From NCBI GenBank assembly GCA_039602395.1, contig JBCNJP010000025.1:45465980-45529979 (forward strand): a DNA stretch of 64,000 nucleotides. The letters are read 5' to 3'. This DNA is from Deinandra increscens subsp. villosa. Lineage: Eukaryota; Streptophyta; Magnoliopsida; Asterales; Asteraceae. The position numbers were made by a program, and so were the translations under genes. The first letter of the stretch is position 1, and every line of letters begins with the position of its first letter. Below, in pieces: positions 31,734 to 42,186 of this stretch. The notes beneath the pieces are model-generated. The model saw only the letters and a list, made by a program, of their open reading frames with translations, was not told where the DNA came from and searched no databases.

Positions 31734-32262
31734 CACCTTCATGGATGCTTCAGCAGGATTCCAACAAATTCAGATGGAACCATGCGATCAGGAGCATACA
31801 GCTTTTATGACTCCAACAGGTATATATTGTTACACTGCTATGCCCTTTGGTTTGAGAAATGCAGGTACTACCTACCAGAGGCTCGTTAATATGATGTTCA
31901 AAGAGCAACTGGGGGACACGATGGAAGGCTACATAGATGACATGGTGGTAAAATCCAAGAAAGCTAAAGATCACGTCAGGGATCTCCAAACTGCCTTCGA
32001 TATCCTTGATCAGTATAACATGAAGCTCAATCCCTCCAAATGCCACTTTGGGGTGCGAGCTGGAAAATTCCTAGGTTACATAGTTACCGAAAGAGGGATC
32101 GAAGCAAGTCCAGAGCAGATCAAAGCGATCCTAAATTTGAATTCCCCATCGAATGTTAAAGAAGTACAAAGGTTAATAGGGAGAATCGCAACACTCAACA
32201 GGTTTATTTCAAGATCCTCAGAAAAAAGCAAGGATTTCTACGATATCCTGAGGAAAAATTAG
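31734..32262 (+). pseudogene. Gypsy reverse transcriptase, C-terminal part
   Basis: Continues the RT broken at 22890: TFMDASAGFQQIQM (first catalytic Asp), FMTPTGIYCYTAMPFGLRNA and the catalytic box EGYIDDMVVKSK (YIDD at 31930-31941), followed by CHFGVRAGKFLGYIVTERGI and the thumb region. A TAG ends the frame at 32260-32262, after DILRKN, before the RNase H domain. Confidence 0.88.
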
Positions 32263-32690
32263 AAATTCGAGTGGACTGAGAAGCATGAAGAAGCTCTGAA
32301 GTGCCTAAAAGACTACATGTCAGCAGCCCCATTGTTAATGAAACCAGAAGATGGGGAGCCGCTGTATTTATATCTCGCTGTTTCCGAAAGCTCAATCAGT
32401 GCAGTCCTGGTAAAAGACTATCAAAATCAGCAGCATCCGGTATATTATGTAAGTAAAACTCTGCTAGACGCAGAATCCAGGTATTCTCACCTTGAAAAGT
32501 TAATTTTATCTCTTATAATGGCTTCCACTAAACTCAGACATTATTTTGAAACCCATACTATAGTTGTGATGTCTAACTATCCTATTAAGGCAGTTCTCAG
32601 GAAGCCAGAAATGTCAGGAAGGATGGCTAAATGGGCAGTCAAGCTGAGTGCCTATGACATCAAACTACAGACTAAAAAAGAGGGCTCAGA
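32263..32690 (+). pseudogene. Gypsy RNase H domain, truncated
   Basis: Same frame as RT after the TAG: KFEWTEKHEEALKCLK, LYLYLAVSESSISAVLV (the first acidic residue is Glu where the family has Asp), HPVYYVSKTLLDAESRYSHL, MASTKLRHYFETHTIVVMSN and MSGRMAKWAVKLSAYDI. It stops at about 32690, where the sequence passes abruptly into an antisense ORF. Integrase is missing, so a deletion of several kilobases joined RNase H to the 3' region. Confidence 0.85.
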
Positions 32691-33745
32691 CCGTTGCATT
32701 ATCTTCATCGCCCATCGCCTTCTCGGGAAACTCCAGCTTCCCGCCAGCATCTTCTTCGTCTGCCTTCTCCACAGACTTCCCCTTTTCACTCGCATCAGCA
32801 CCAACAGCTTCAATCACAGGAGGATTATCCTCACTAGCCGGCTTTCCAGCCTTCTCTAGCTTCTCCAAAGATAGCTTCCAGGCGTCCACCGTCTATTTCG
32901 AGCAAGTAACCCCCTCAGCATGAGCTTCTGCTGCCATCTTCAACATTGCTTGAAGCACGCTGCGAGTAGCCGACTGCTTCGAGATGGCATCCTCCACCTG
33001 CGCGGCCACCTGGAACCTCAGCTCCTGCTCCCTCATCTTGCGCTCATTATCACGGGTTTTGCCCTCAGCTATCTCACCTTGGATGCGGATGGTGTCCCTT
33101 GCTTCATCAAGCTTCTTTTGGACTACTGCTAGCTTAGTCTCAGCCTCAATGCACGCATCGCTAAGCTGCTCGATGCCCTGTGAAAGAAAGACAGTGAAAT
33201 CAATTAGGAATCTCAGCCATTTGCCGGACGCCGCTAAGGTATGAGAATCCTATGTTTACACTTACCAATTTTGTCGTTGTATGCAGGCTCAGAAGCTTGT
33301 TGCCAGTCTCCGCGGGGCTCAGTCCATCAAAGCTTTCCAGGAACACGGTACCCTCCGAGCCCTTCCTCTTCTTGCTGGAGGAAGCTGTTTTGGCCCTGGT
33401 AGCGGGAGGTCGGATGCTGGTCAGGGGCTCGGGCTTCTCTTCCTTCATATCCAGGTAGGAGGTCAGATCATCCAGGGAGAATCCAGTTGTAGGCTTGGGA
33501 GCTGCTGGCATGAAATAAAGAAAGCAGTCAGGATTAGAAAGCTTAATTCAAAACATGTACTCGAGAAGTTTAAATACATACTAGACATGACGGCTTCTAA
33601 ATGATCGATTGAAAAGCTTTGGTCGCTGTTGGCACTCTCGATGGCGAAGGTTCTATCAGTAGGTGGGATTTCCAGGAAAGAGGCGGTCCTCTCTACGGCT
33701 TCCTCGGTCACTTCGACAAGATCAGAAAATTTGGGAGCTGCAAGA
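32686..33745 (-). pseudogene. antisense ORF (aORF-like) of the Gypsy element, three exons
   Basis: Minus-strand coding with good splice sites: exons about 33745-33582, 33504-33267 and 33177-32686. The product would hold an acidic N-terminal piece (FSDLVEVTEEAVERTASF), a Lys/Ser-rich linker (SSSKKRKGSEGT) and a long coiled coil (SDACIEAETKLAVVQKKLDE onward). Tat-lineage Gypsy elements are known to carry an extra antisense ORF between pol and the 3' LTR; position and orientation match. A TAG breaks the last exon (after VTCSK) and the N-terminus is cut by the Sirevirus at 33746. Function unknown. Confidence 0.6.
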
Positions 33746-34085
33746 TGTTGATACACGGTTCCTAATCGTCATGTGAAGTATCGAATACAAGATAAAGCGT
33801 ACAAGATTGCTGAGGTCCGAACTCCCAGCGAACCTGGAGTTTGGACAGGTCCGAACTTGTGGCCGAACTTGAGGTTCGGCCAGGCGTATTTCAGTCCTAT
33901 AAATAGAAAGTCTTGTGTTGTATTCAGTAACAGTCTTAGAGGTTATAGCCAGATCATAACTCTGTGTACTCTGTGGTCTCTGTGGGTAATACAAAGCTTA
34001 TTTGTATTTACTCTTTGTGTGTTTACTCATATTACATTGATTTCATTACGACTAAGTAGAAGATCCACACGCTCAAGCAATTACA
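33746..34085 (+). mobile_element. LTR of a truncated Sirevirus (family of Sirevirus C)
   Basis: TGTTGATACACGG to TTACA, 340 bp, with TATA box TATAAATA at 33898-33905. It starts and ends like the Sirevirus C LTR at 54361. Upstream of the TATA box is a perfect hairpin, GGCCGAAC + 5-nt loop + GTTCGGCC (33861-33881). Confidence 0.8.
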
Positions 34086-34087
34086 AG

Positions 34088-34099
34088 TGGTATCAGAGC
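34088..34099 (+). other. primer binding site of truncated Sirevirus
   Basis: TGGTATCAGAGC two bases after the LTR, complementary to initiator tRNA-Met. Confidence 0.88.
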
Positions 34100-34690
34100 A
34101 TTTGGTTTGCTTTACTAGTCGGAAATCACTGTTTTTCGGAGTTTTGAGTTCAAATTCATGTTTTTGAGAAAATGAGTATCGTTTTTGAGTTCGTTTGATC
34201 ATCTCGAGTGTGCTTCTCATCAAAAATTCATTCCTAATTCATTTCTATCGAGTTTACTTGAATTCCTGTCAAAAATTCCATCAAAAAACACTGAAAATTG
34301 AGAAAATGGCGTCGAGTGAAATCTGTCTCGTTTGAGGTTCGGACTCGTTCGGTCTAACCGCTCCGAACTCGTGGTTCGGACGGAGTTCGGTGAGCATTCG
34401 GTGTGTCTTTGAGTTTGGTGAGAGATCGGTCCACGTTCGGACAGAGTTCGGCCAGTGCTCGGTGATAGTTCGGTGTTGAATCTATTTGTTTGTCCGAAGG
34501 TCAGGTTCGGAGAGAGTTCGGCGAAACTTAGGTTCGGACGAAGTTCGGAGATAATTCGGTTAAGGTTCGGAGGAGGTTCGGTGGACAGTGTTAAGATTTT
34601 AAATGATTTACGAAAACTGACGTAACTTGAGAACCGTAAAGAGTTACGGGAGCTAATACCAGCCAAAACGATCGTCTCGAAAAGATCTAG
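34100..34690 (+). repeat. Sirevirus leader with 13 GTTCGG copies (truncated element)
   Basis: After the primer site comes about 590 bp of leader without a coding frame. Between 34337 and 34581 the hexamer GTTCGG occurs 13 times exactly, with ATTCGG and CTCGG variants in between. The element ends before its gag start and abuts the Copia D LTR piece near 34705. Confidence 0.8.
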
Positions 34691-34708
34691 ACTTTAACTA
34701 TGCAATGT

Positions 34709-35684
34709 CGTCTCCCTCTCTCACACAACCACCACCATCGCCGCTCCTCTTCCATTTTGGAACCCTAGCCGCTAGCGATCATCGAGAGACCACAAGGAAA
34801 CCTTCGTGTGAATTAACTGGAGAAATCATCTTCGTCATCTTCATCCGAAGTCACAACCGTCTCCATCTCGTCTCCCTCTCTCACACAACCACCACCATCG
34901 CCGCTCCTCTTCCATTTTGGAACCCTAGCCGCTAGCGATCATCGAGAGACCACAAGGAAACCTTCGTGTGAATTAACTGGAGAAATCATCGTCGTCATCT
35001 TCATCCGAAGTCACAACCGTCGCCGCCGCCTCCGCCCCGTCCGTGTGCCGCCAAGTCACCACCACGAAGCAATCACCACCGCCACGTCACTATCATCGTG
35101 ACATAAATGGTGCGAGCTCCTACGCCGTCTCCGCTAAGTCGCCCTCGCAGCTAACTCTTGTTGCCGCCGCCGCCGCCGTCTCCAGTTACTAGGCGCTTGC
35201 TTGTCACCGCCATTAGTTGGTTTGTTGCGATTCGTAAAGAATCGATTGGAGACGGTTTCACGATTCGCGATGCAATAAGATCCGAACGGTCAGATCTAGT
35301 GTCTGTGAAACCCTAGCGACATCTCGTTGCACCTCAGTGTTTCAAACATTTGTTTGGATCACCGCTCATGTATATCTAAAACTCGCTTTTAGATTTGTCA
35401 TTTAATTTCGAATACCTTGTTGTAATTATTACCGCGTTCCATTTTAACACACTATTAGTGTTTGTGTGATTTGGTGATTGTGATCCTGTTGACACGATTA
35501 TGACACTTTAGCGTTTACGCGTTTAATTAGTTTTAAATCATTTAATTCCGTTGCGTAACGGATTACTTGATTAATTCGTTCAGACTTTGATTTGGTAAAG
35601 CTCGATCGGTAATGATTAATTAAAATGTAAAAGTTTTTTTCTTGTCGTCACCAGGCACCCGTATACCCTTGTCGTAACCCAACA
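34709..35684 (+). mobile_element. second LTR piece of Copia D with internal 160-bp tandem duplication
   Basis: Matches the Copia D LTR (about 10974-11524 joined to 14453-14719) and ends CAACA at 35684. The first ~0.9 kb of LTR is missing. Bases 34709-34868 are repeated at 34869-35028 nearly unchanged; the other LTR has one copy. It may be the 3' LTR of the element that starts at 10038, since the orientation is the same, but the flanks show no matching target duplication. Confidence 0.75.
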
Positions 35685-36240
35685 CTATATTCAAACTTGT
35701 ATACTTTAATGTGTTTCTTATGACCGAGAATGTAAAATGGTGAGAAACGGTGAAAATGGGACTCGGAAGCGATAAAGAACGAAGAATCTAAAGCAAAAAA
35801 TGGTAAAACCGACCAAAAACGTATTAGTTAATTCTAATTGATATCTGAGAAATGTTATACGTCATATTTATACTTGATTTAAGTGGAAATGATGAAATGA
35901 ATCCAATGGTGATAAAATAGGGACCAAAGACCCTAAATTGCATGGCCAAACCATCGAATTACGCGACGTGTGTCACCTTTGTCCGTCGTGGTACGCGGCC
36001 CGTGTTCAATCGGGTTTTTCCGATTTTCTTGCTTATAAATCCATCCTAACTCATTTTTCCTAATCCTAGCTACCCTAAAACGGCTATGACGACTGTAATT
36101 CATCTAAACCCCCATTTTTGAGGATTTAAGGCTCGTTTTGAAGGATTTAAGGCTTGGTGTCGTGTCGATTTTCATCATTTTGGTGCGTTTCCTCAAAATC
36201 TTACTCCCATTTTCTTATTTCTTTGCTCTTACATGTTAAA
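35685..36240. other. non-coding stretch between LTRs
   Basis: No ORF, RNA gene or clear repeat structure recognised. A TATAAAT-like stretch and a CT/AT leader-like segment near 36030-36230 suggest it is part of another LTR. Confidence 0.35.
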
Positions 36241-38951
36241 TGTAACACCCGCCTCCGACCCGTTAGCAAAACCCGACCCATTTCAAGTTCACCGTCCGGA
36301 TTGGAAGTCCATCAAAACATTTCAAACATGGGATTAAACTTTTGGCACCATTTTTCATAATCCAAAAATCATTTTTACGTTAATAAGATGTTAAATAATT
36401 AGGATTGTTTTCAAGCAAATGAATAAATTTATTTCGCAATTAAACGCGCATTCGAGATTCAATTTATCAATAAACAAAGGAAGTTCATACACTTATTATC
36501 TTACAAGTTCAAATGATGATTTTAAATTCTCATGATCATTTTCCAAGTTAAATGAATTAATTGTTTGATTTTTAGACAAACATTATGCGTAGAACGCAAG
36601 TAAAACGATTTTTCGGTTTTCGTGCAACTTCGGTATTAAATAGATGACCCGTGAGTCTCAAAAATCATATATTTATATTACATGATGTTTTTATATGACT
36701 AATGTAGCTCCTCATAAAATTTGGGGTCATTTCAAAACTTATACTTCTTTATTCTCATCATGTTCTAATGAGTCTCATGAACTTATGTTTCAAATCTTAG
36801 CTCATTCCGATAAGAAACGAAAAAGTTAGAGTAAAAAGAAGGAAAAAAAAAACAAAAAGAAAAAAGAAAGAAAGAAGGAAAACAATATAAAAAAAAAATT
36901 GCCAGCCACTGGACTTGAACCAGCCCTTATAAACTCAGCGACCTAACCACTAGGCCAGCGCTACGCTGGTGTCATTGATCCAGCTCGTTTGTTTATATTG
37001 TTTTCCACTGACCTGAAAACCTGATCGCGATTTCGACTTCGGGCTGATCTTGTTTTGGCCATAACTTTCTCGTTTCAAACCCGTTTTAGGCCCCGTTTTC
37101 GCCTGTGGATCCGTCTTAATGTCCTCTAACTTATTTTACAAGCCAAATCCATAATTAACACGAATTTAATTGTCAATTGATTCGTTTCCATCCTTAAAAA
37201 TCTTGACTTTCTCTCCAAGACTTGCCTTTATGCTCATAAAACCCTAATTCGACCCTCCACTCTATAAATATCAGTTTTTATGTTCATACTAAACCCCACA
37301 CAACCTTCTGCAACCTTCAATTTCGTGCTAAGCCTCCTTAATCAAGTTTTCAAAAGTCAAATGTCCAACAGTTTGACCTTCCGAATTGACCATCCTCCTT
37401 TGACTTTCTCACGTAAGTTTCTGTATAGTATTTTCTTGTTTTTATATGTATTTTAATACCCCATTGTTGGATTTGACCAAAACTTGTCTTTTTAAAAGTC
37501 AACCTTACCTACGCGTTTTAATTGGGGAAAACTACTAAAAATCACCAATACATGTAATCAATGGTTCTAATCTATTTGATAAGTTGTATAAGTATATTAT
37601 GATGTTTCCAAACTATCAAATTAGATTTTTCTCAAAAACTTAAAAGACACACGTTTTGACCCGTTAAAGTAAGTGTTTTCACGCATAACTTGCTCTTCAA
37701 GTACTTTTAAATAAACGGAACATACCAACATGTTTTTGGGATACTAATGAACATACAATAAGGGCTGGATAAGTTTAAGTTTGATCGATGTACACTTTTG
37801 CAACTTTTGGGCCATTTATGTAATTTTTGAAAGTTAAGGGTAAAAAGTGTAAATAGAACAAAGATGTGAAATTTTCTGTGTTGAATTAAATTTTTAATAA
37901 TTATAAATTGTTATAAATTGTATCTTAAATTCTGGAAATCTACATTCTCTTGACTTTGTTAACTTGACATAATGGGCCCTTAAGTTTATAAAATTGCAAT
38001 TTTAACCATAAACATTGCATAGTTGTCAAAAGTAGTATTCTGTTCACAAACGGGTCTTTTGGTAATATTAATCATTAAATAAAGTGTTTTTAATAATAAA
38101 TAGTTAATAAATTCCCCAATTAATCAATTAATCATTTAAATAAACTTTCGATCGTTTTAGTCAATTATTCGGTCTTTCGAATCGTTAGGTTTTCATCAGG
38201 GTTAGGTTCGTTCCTCGCGTTCGTGATCTTCTCGATTTTTGCTTTGCTATCAGGTGAGTAATCATAGCTCCGTTTTCACTTTCATTATTTGGGGTGCAAC
38301 ATTGTATCTTATTCCAAAATCTTTAATCATTATTCTATCCATATTACTATGAGATTCCATGGTGTGCATGTGTATTCTTGATATGTAATACGTGTTGAAT
38401 CTATATGTTGTATTCGTTTGTCTCTTGTCGCTAGTCATTAATCGCTTGTGTACCATTAACAATTGTTTGGAAGCCTATGGGTCACTAATAGCTATTGGTC
38501 GACAACCCACCCACTATATTGAAAATGTATTCTTATTTTCAATGGGTGATTGATTTCCTAAATGTCTAGGTTTGGTTACACAACACCTTTATAACATGTT
38601 ACACATAATCTATGAATTTCACTTGTCACATGAATCGCTATTTTTTTACTTATGCTATTTAATACCTATGTTTACTCACCAACTCTAGTAGTTGACTTTA
38701 TATGTTGTACATGTTGCAGGAAATGAGTGAAGTTGCAGTGATGACACTTAGGGCTTGCTTATGGACCTAGAATGATCTTAAAATCAATAATTAGTATCAT
38801 GATTTATTTGTATTTATTTGGATTGTGTTGTATGACATTATTTGTATACCAATAATGAATGGCATGTTTAAACATGGTAACTATCTAGTTGTCATGAGCA
38901 TCTGGACAATAATCGTGCCCCAACGTTTCCGCCCTTGGTTGGGGTGTGACA
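36241..38951 (+). mobile_element. long LTR of a Tekay-like Gypsy element
   Basis: TGTAACACCC at the start and GGGTGTGACA at the end form a near-perfect 10-bp terminal inverted repeat over 2,711 bp. A primer-site-like sequence follows three bases later. Chromovirus Tekay elements have LTRs of this size. A tRNA-like cassette lies inside at 36902-36970. Confidence 0.7.
36902..36970 (-). other. tRNA-like A-box/B-box cassette inside LTR (3)
   Basis: On minus: TGGCCTAGTGG (36957-36947, A-box) and GGTTCAAGTCC (36921-36911, B-box), with correct spacing. It is preceded on plus by an A-rich run, which is a run of T on minus after the cassette and could act as a pol III terminator. Confidence 0.6.
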
Positions 38952-38954
38952 GAT

Positions 38955-38967
38955 TGATATCAGAGCC
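38955..38967 (+). other. primer binding site of Tekay-like element (one mismatch)
   Basis: TGATATCAGAGCC differs from the tRNA-Met primer site TGGTATCAGAGC at one position. It defines a 5' LTR, so 36241-38951 is not a solo LTR. About 150 bp of interior follow before Sirevirus B. Confidence 0.65.
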
Positions 38968-39118
38968 TTGGCTATAGGGATCTAGATTATTAGAAATGGA
39001 TGACCTAGACTATACCTTAGGTGTCCCATAGGACCAACTCATGTTAGTATGCCTTACTTTACTATATATGCCTGGATGCTTATTAAACGTGCCTTTTCGA
39101 ACTCTCTTCTTTCCTAAC

Positions 39119-39509
39119 TGTTGGTCCGGGATCAACAACCGTTCATGATATCTTAATCTCGAACAAGTGCGGAAACCTTGTACGAGATCGATTCAAGAGA
39201 AAGTATATGAAATAGACTTGATATGAGTGAAACACAACACAAAAAGATCAAATCTTGAATGATGAACACTAACTTTCTTGAGATTGAAGTATACGATCAG
39301 AAATACAAGAGTGGATATGGAAATCGTAAACCACAACTAGCTCTTGAATCATAAACTAAGTGTGTTTATATAGCACCCATTACAAAACCCTAAATCGGAT
39401 CATAAACCCAATAAGAAGCCGGCCCAATAAGCCCACAATCGTAAACCTCCTAAGCCCACTTCAAGTTAGCCCACTCTAATGTTCATGCCTCATAAAGTAT
39501 AGCCCAACA
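39119..39509 (-). repeat. 3' LTR of Sirevirus B
   Basis: TGTTGGTCC to CCCAACA. TATA box on minus: TATATAAA, 39372-39365. By eye it differs from the other LTR at about 12 of 391 positions. Confidence 0.9.
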
Positions 39510-39540
39510 ATCTTCGCCTAGGCATGAACCATTAGACCGT

Positions 39541-42186
39541 CTATGGTAGCAGCAAATCAAATCTGAAAGTATTTGGCATTTTGCTGGACCACCATTCACG
39601 CTCCACAATCCGGTTTGCTGTACCATGAAAGATCCCCACCCAGATAGCTTTTTCTAGATCATTCTCATCACCGAGAATGGGTTGGGAGGCGAGGAGCTTG
39701 ATATCTCTTTCACCAAACCTCAGCAGATCAACTGGATCATAGAAGCGGAAAGCTCTCATCTTCTTGCAGACCATCACCACCTCGTGTGTCGTTGGATCAT
39801 AAAACCAGTTGTCGAAGTCTTTCACCAACGTGCCATCTTCAATCTCTTCCAACATATTTATCACTCTAGTTCTCTTGGTGGGTGGTCGCCTTACTTCTCC
39901 GACAGGCTCTCCCGTTACAGGGTCAGTTCCAGTTTCCATCCATCGAACCTGTTTAAGATCAAAGTTCACAAAATTTTCTGCCAAATGGCTCATCAGGTTG
40001 TTACGAACTAGATCTCCATCTTCATTTCTCCATCTATTTATAAATGGTGCCCTCAACAGATTTCTGATCTCAGGTTCTGTCCAGGAGTGAAATTGCCCTC
40101 TTGTTCTGTAGTATTCCACTGGACTATACCCGTCTCTGATCACGACGAACAACTTCTTCTCTCCATCGTAGTGCCAGCACAATATTGGTTCACGGCTCCC
40201 CCTTTTGTCAATATCGCTTTTACCCACATCAATTGCGTATAGTGTGGGGGGAGGACCTTGGAAGAAATCCTTGAACCAGTTGTCGTGACTTTCCGGTGCT
40301 TTGGAGATGATTCTTCCTCCATGAACATAGTCAGCCATTACAATCGTGTCATCATCTTCATCCTCATGCACTTCTTCAGCAGCTTGAGCATTTTGAGAAG
40401 AACTCTGTTCGGGGGCACCCTGAGCACTTAGGCTACCAGTCTTTTCCATGAGTTCTAGCTTTTTCCTTAACTCATAGAAGCTTGCATATAAGAACCCAAT
40501 GCTAGCCTCATTCATGCTCTCCTTCTCCTTTAACATCTTGTTTTCCTCCTTCAGCTCTTTTATCTCATTCTCTCTTCTTCCGTTCTGAGACAATAGAAAG
40601 TTAATCTGTGGATCGGCACTAATCCGTAGATCTATTGGAAGATCACCAGCTTGAGCACTCTCTCCGACAAATGTTGGATACGGACGAAAGCTTGGTATGA
40701 TGGGAGGCTGGCTTGATTCAGAAGATATGTTCACTCTCACAGGACTTGGCTCAACCAACATACTATCCACATCGAAGAATTCCCTTTCCTCATGAACTGG
40801 GCTATGTTCAATTAGAGTAGGACTTTCAGTCTGCATTAGCGTTGGTTCTTGGACATTAGCTTGATCTTCAGCTTGAGTTGAGTTTTGAACATTTGCAGGC
40901 CCTGATGCGTCATCATTCTGCTCACTAGCATCTGAACGGTCAAACACCATCAGGCTTGAGCTTGTTTTCAGAAACTTGAACCTCAGAGTTCTAGGATCAG
41001 TCTTCTTCCTCGGCGAAGGTTCATGCACCGGAATGGGTTCTTCAATCACATCATGTTCAGTAACATTCAGGTTCAACTCTGGAGGGGTTGCATCACTACT
41101 TGAAGATGTGATCAAGTCATCCCTTGCTCTCTTGTGACTAATGGGCCCCAATTCCCCATAAATATCGTCATTCAAATTCTCATATTCCGGGAAAATGTCA
41201 TCCATCACGTTCTCTTCATCAGAAGGTATAACCTCAGTTTCTCCCTGGACATTCACAGGAACAGTTGTTGTCACATCATGGTCTTCAGCAACAGACACAT
41301 TGACCGGATGGACTTCTGGTTCAGAATCATATTCTTCTTGCTCTTGTTCCCTTGCAACTTCAGGGAAAGCACCTCTTTTAGACCATTCCAATCTCCCTTG
41401 ATAGGTACTCTTTCCCTTTCGATCTTGTGTTTGCAAGCTGAACACACTGTTATCCATGAACTTGATATCCAGCTTCTCTATCCTTTCTTCTATCATAGGA
41501 TATTTCTTCATAACCACCATCTGCACAAATCTTGGCGTCATCAGGAATTGTTCTCTGGCGCTCAAATCAGCATTGCCAATCCAATCCATCAGCATCATTT
41601 TTGAAAAATTGAAGTCCCAGTCTAAGGCCAATGCAACAAGCGCTGTGCCATGCACTTTGTTTAGCTGATCATAACTTGTTCTCTTTCCCAAGAAGGATTT
41701 CTGCATGTAGTGAGCCGAACACCTCTAGTAGTGCGGCAATAACTTCTTGAAAATGGGAGGGAACTTTCCTTCATACCCTAAGGATTGAGCACCTTCTAAC
41801 ACAGCAGCCTTTGAATACTCTATTGGATCTTCAGCTCTGTCATTAATGTTCAAACCCTGACGAATGTCTTCTTCAAGAATCACAATTGGTCGGTTCTGAA
41901 TGGTTGCAGTGATCCTTGTCTTGTCAGCATTTGCTCTTGCTGTTCCCTAGAATTGTCTGACGAGTTGCTCATCGATCAGCACACTTGTCCGAAGAGCATG
42001 ATTAATTTTGCAGACATTCAATCCTGCCACCAGAGAGTAGAATAGATGCATATGTCTTTCAGGAGGGTCATCAAGATAGGCCGGGATGCAGTGATCTCTT
42101 TCAAAGTGTATCTCTTCGTCAAGCATATCTTCTGCCATCTGATAAAACGAGACAAATGCATCAGGCTTAAACTCATCAAAGTGCAA
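39541..42186 (-). pseudogene. Sirevirus B third ORF (env position), function unknown
   Basis: Pieces at 42186-41947 and 41706-39541, the latter a 721-codon open frame. They form one protein-like region of about 880 residues with stops near 41950 and 41725. Seen: an N-terminal helical region (FDEFKPDAFVSFYQMAEDML), a block KFPPIFKKLLPHY, a long acidic low-complexity middle, a coiled coil (ENEIKELKEENKMLKEKESM) and a conserved-looking C-terminal domain rich in Trp/Arg/Asp. I see no signal peptide or membrane segment, so despite its env-like position it does not look like an envelope protein. No clear ATG at the 5' end. Confidence 0.65.

Noticed and set aside
10038..35684. a single Copia D element with both LTRs and everything else nested inside
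   Set aside because: Orientation fits, but the second LTR lacks its first ~0.9 kb and the outer flanks do not show the same 5-bp duplication. Left open, not asserted.
39682..41668. several plus-strand ORFs of 68-156 codons
   Set aside because: Antisense shadows of the Sirevirus B third ORF.
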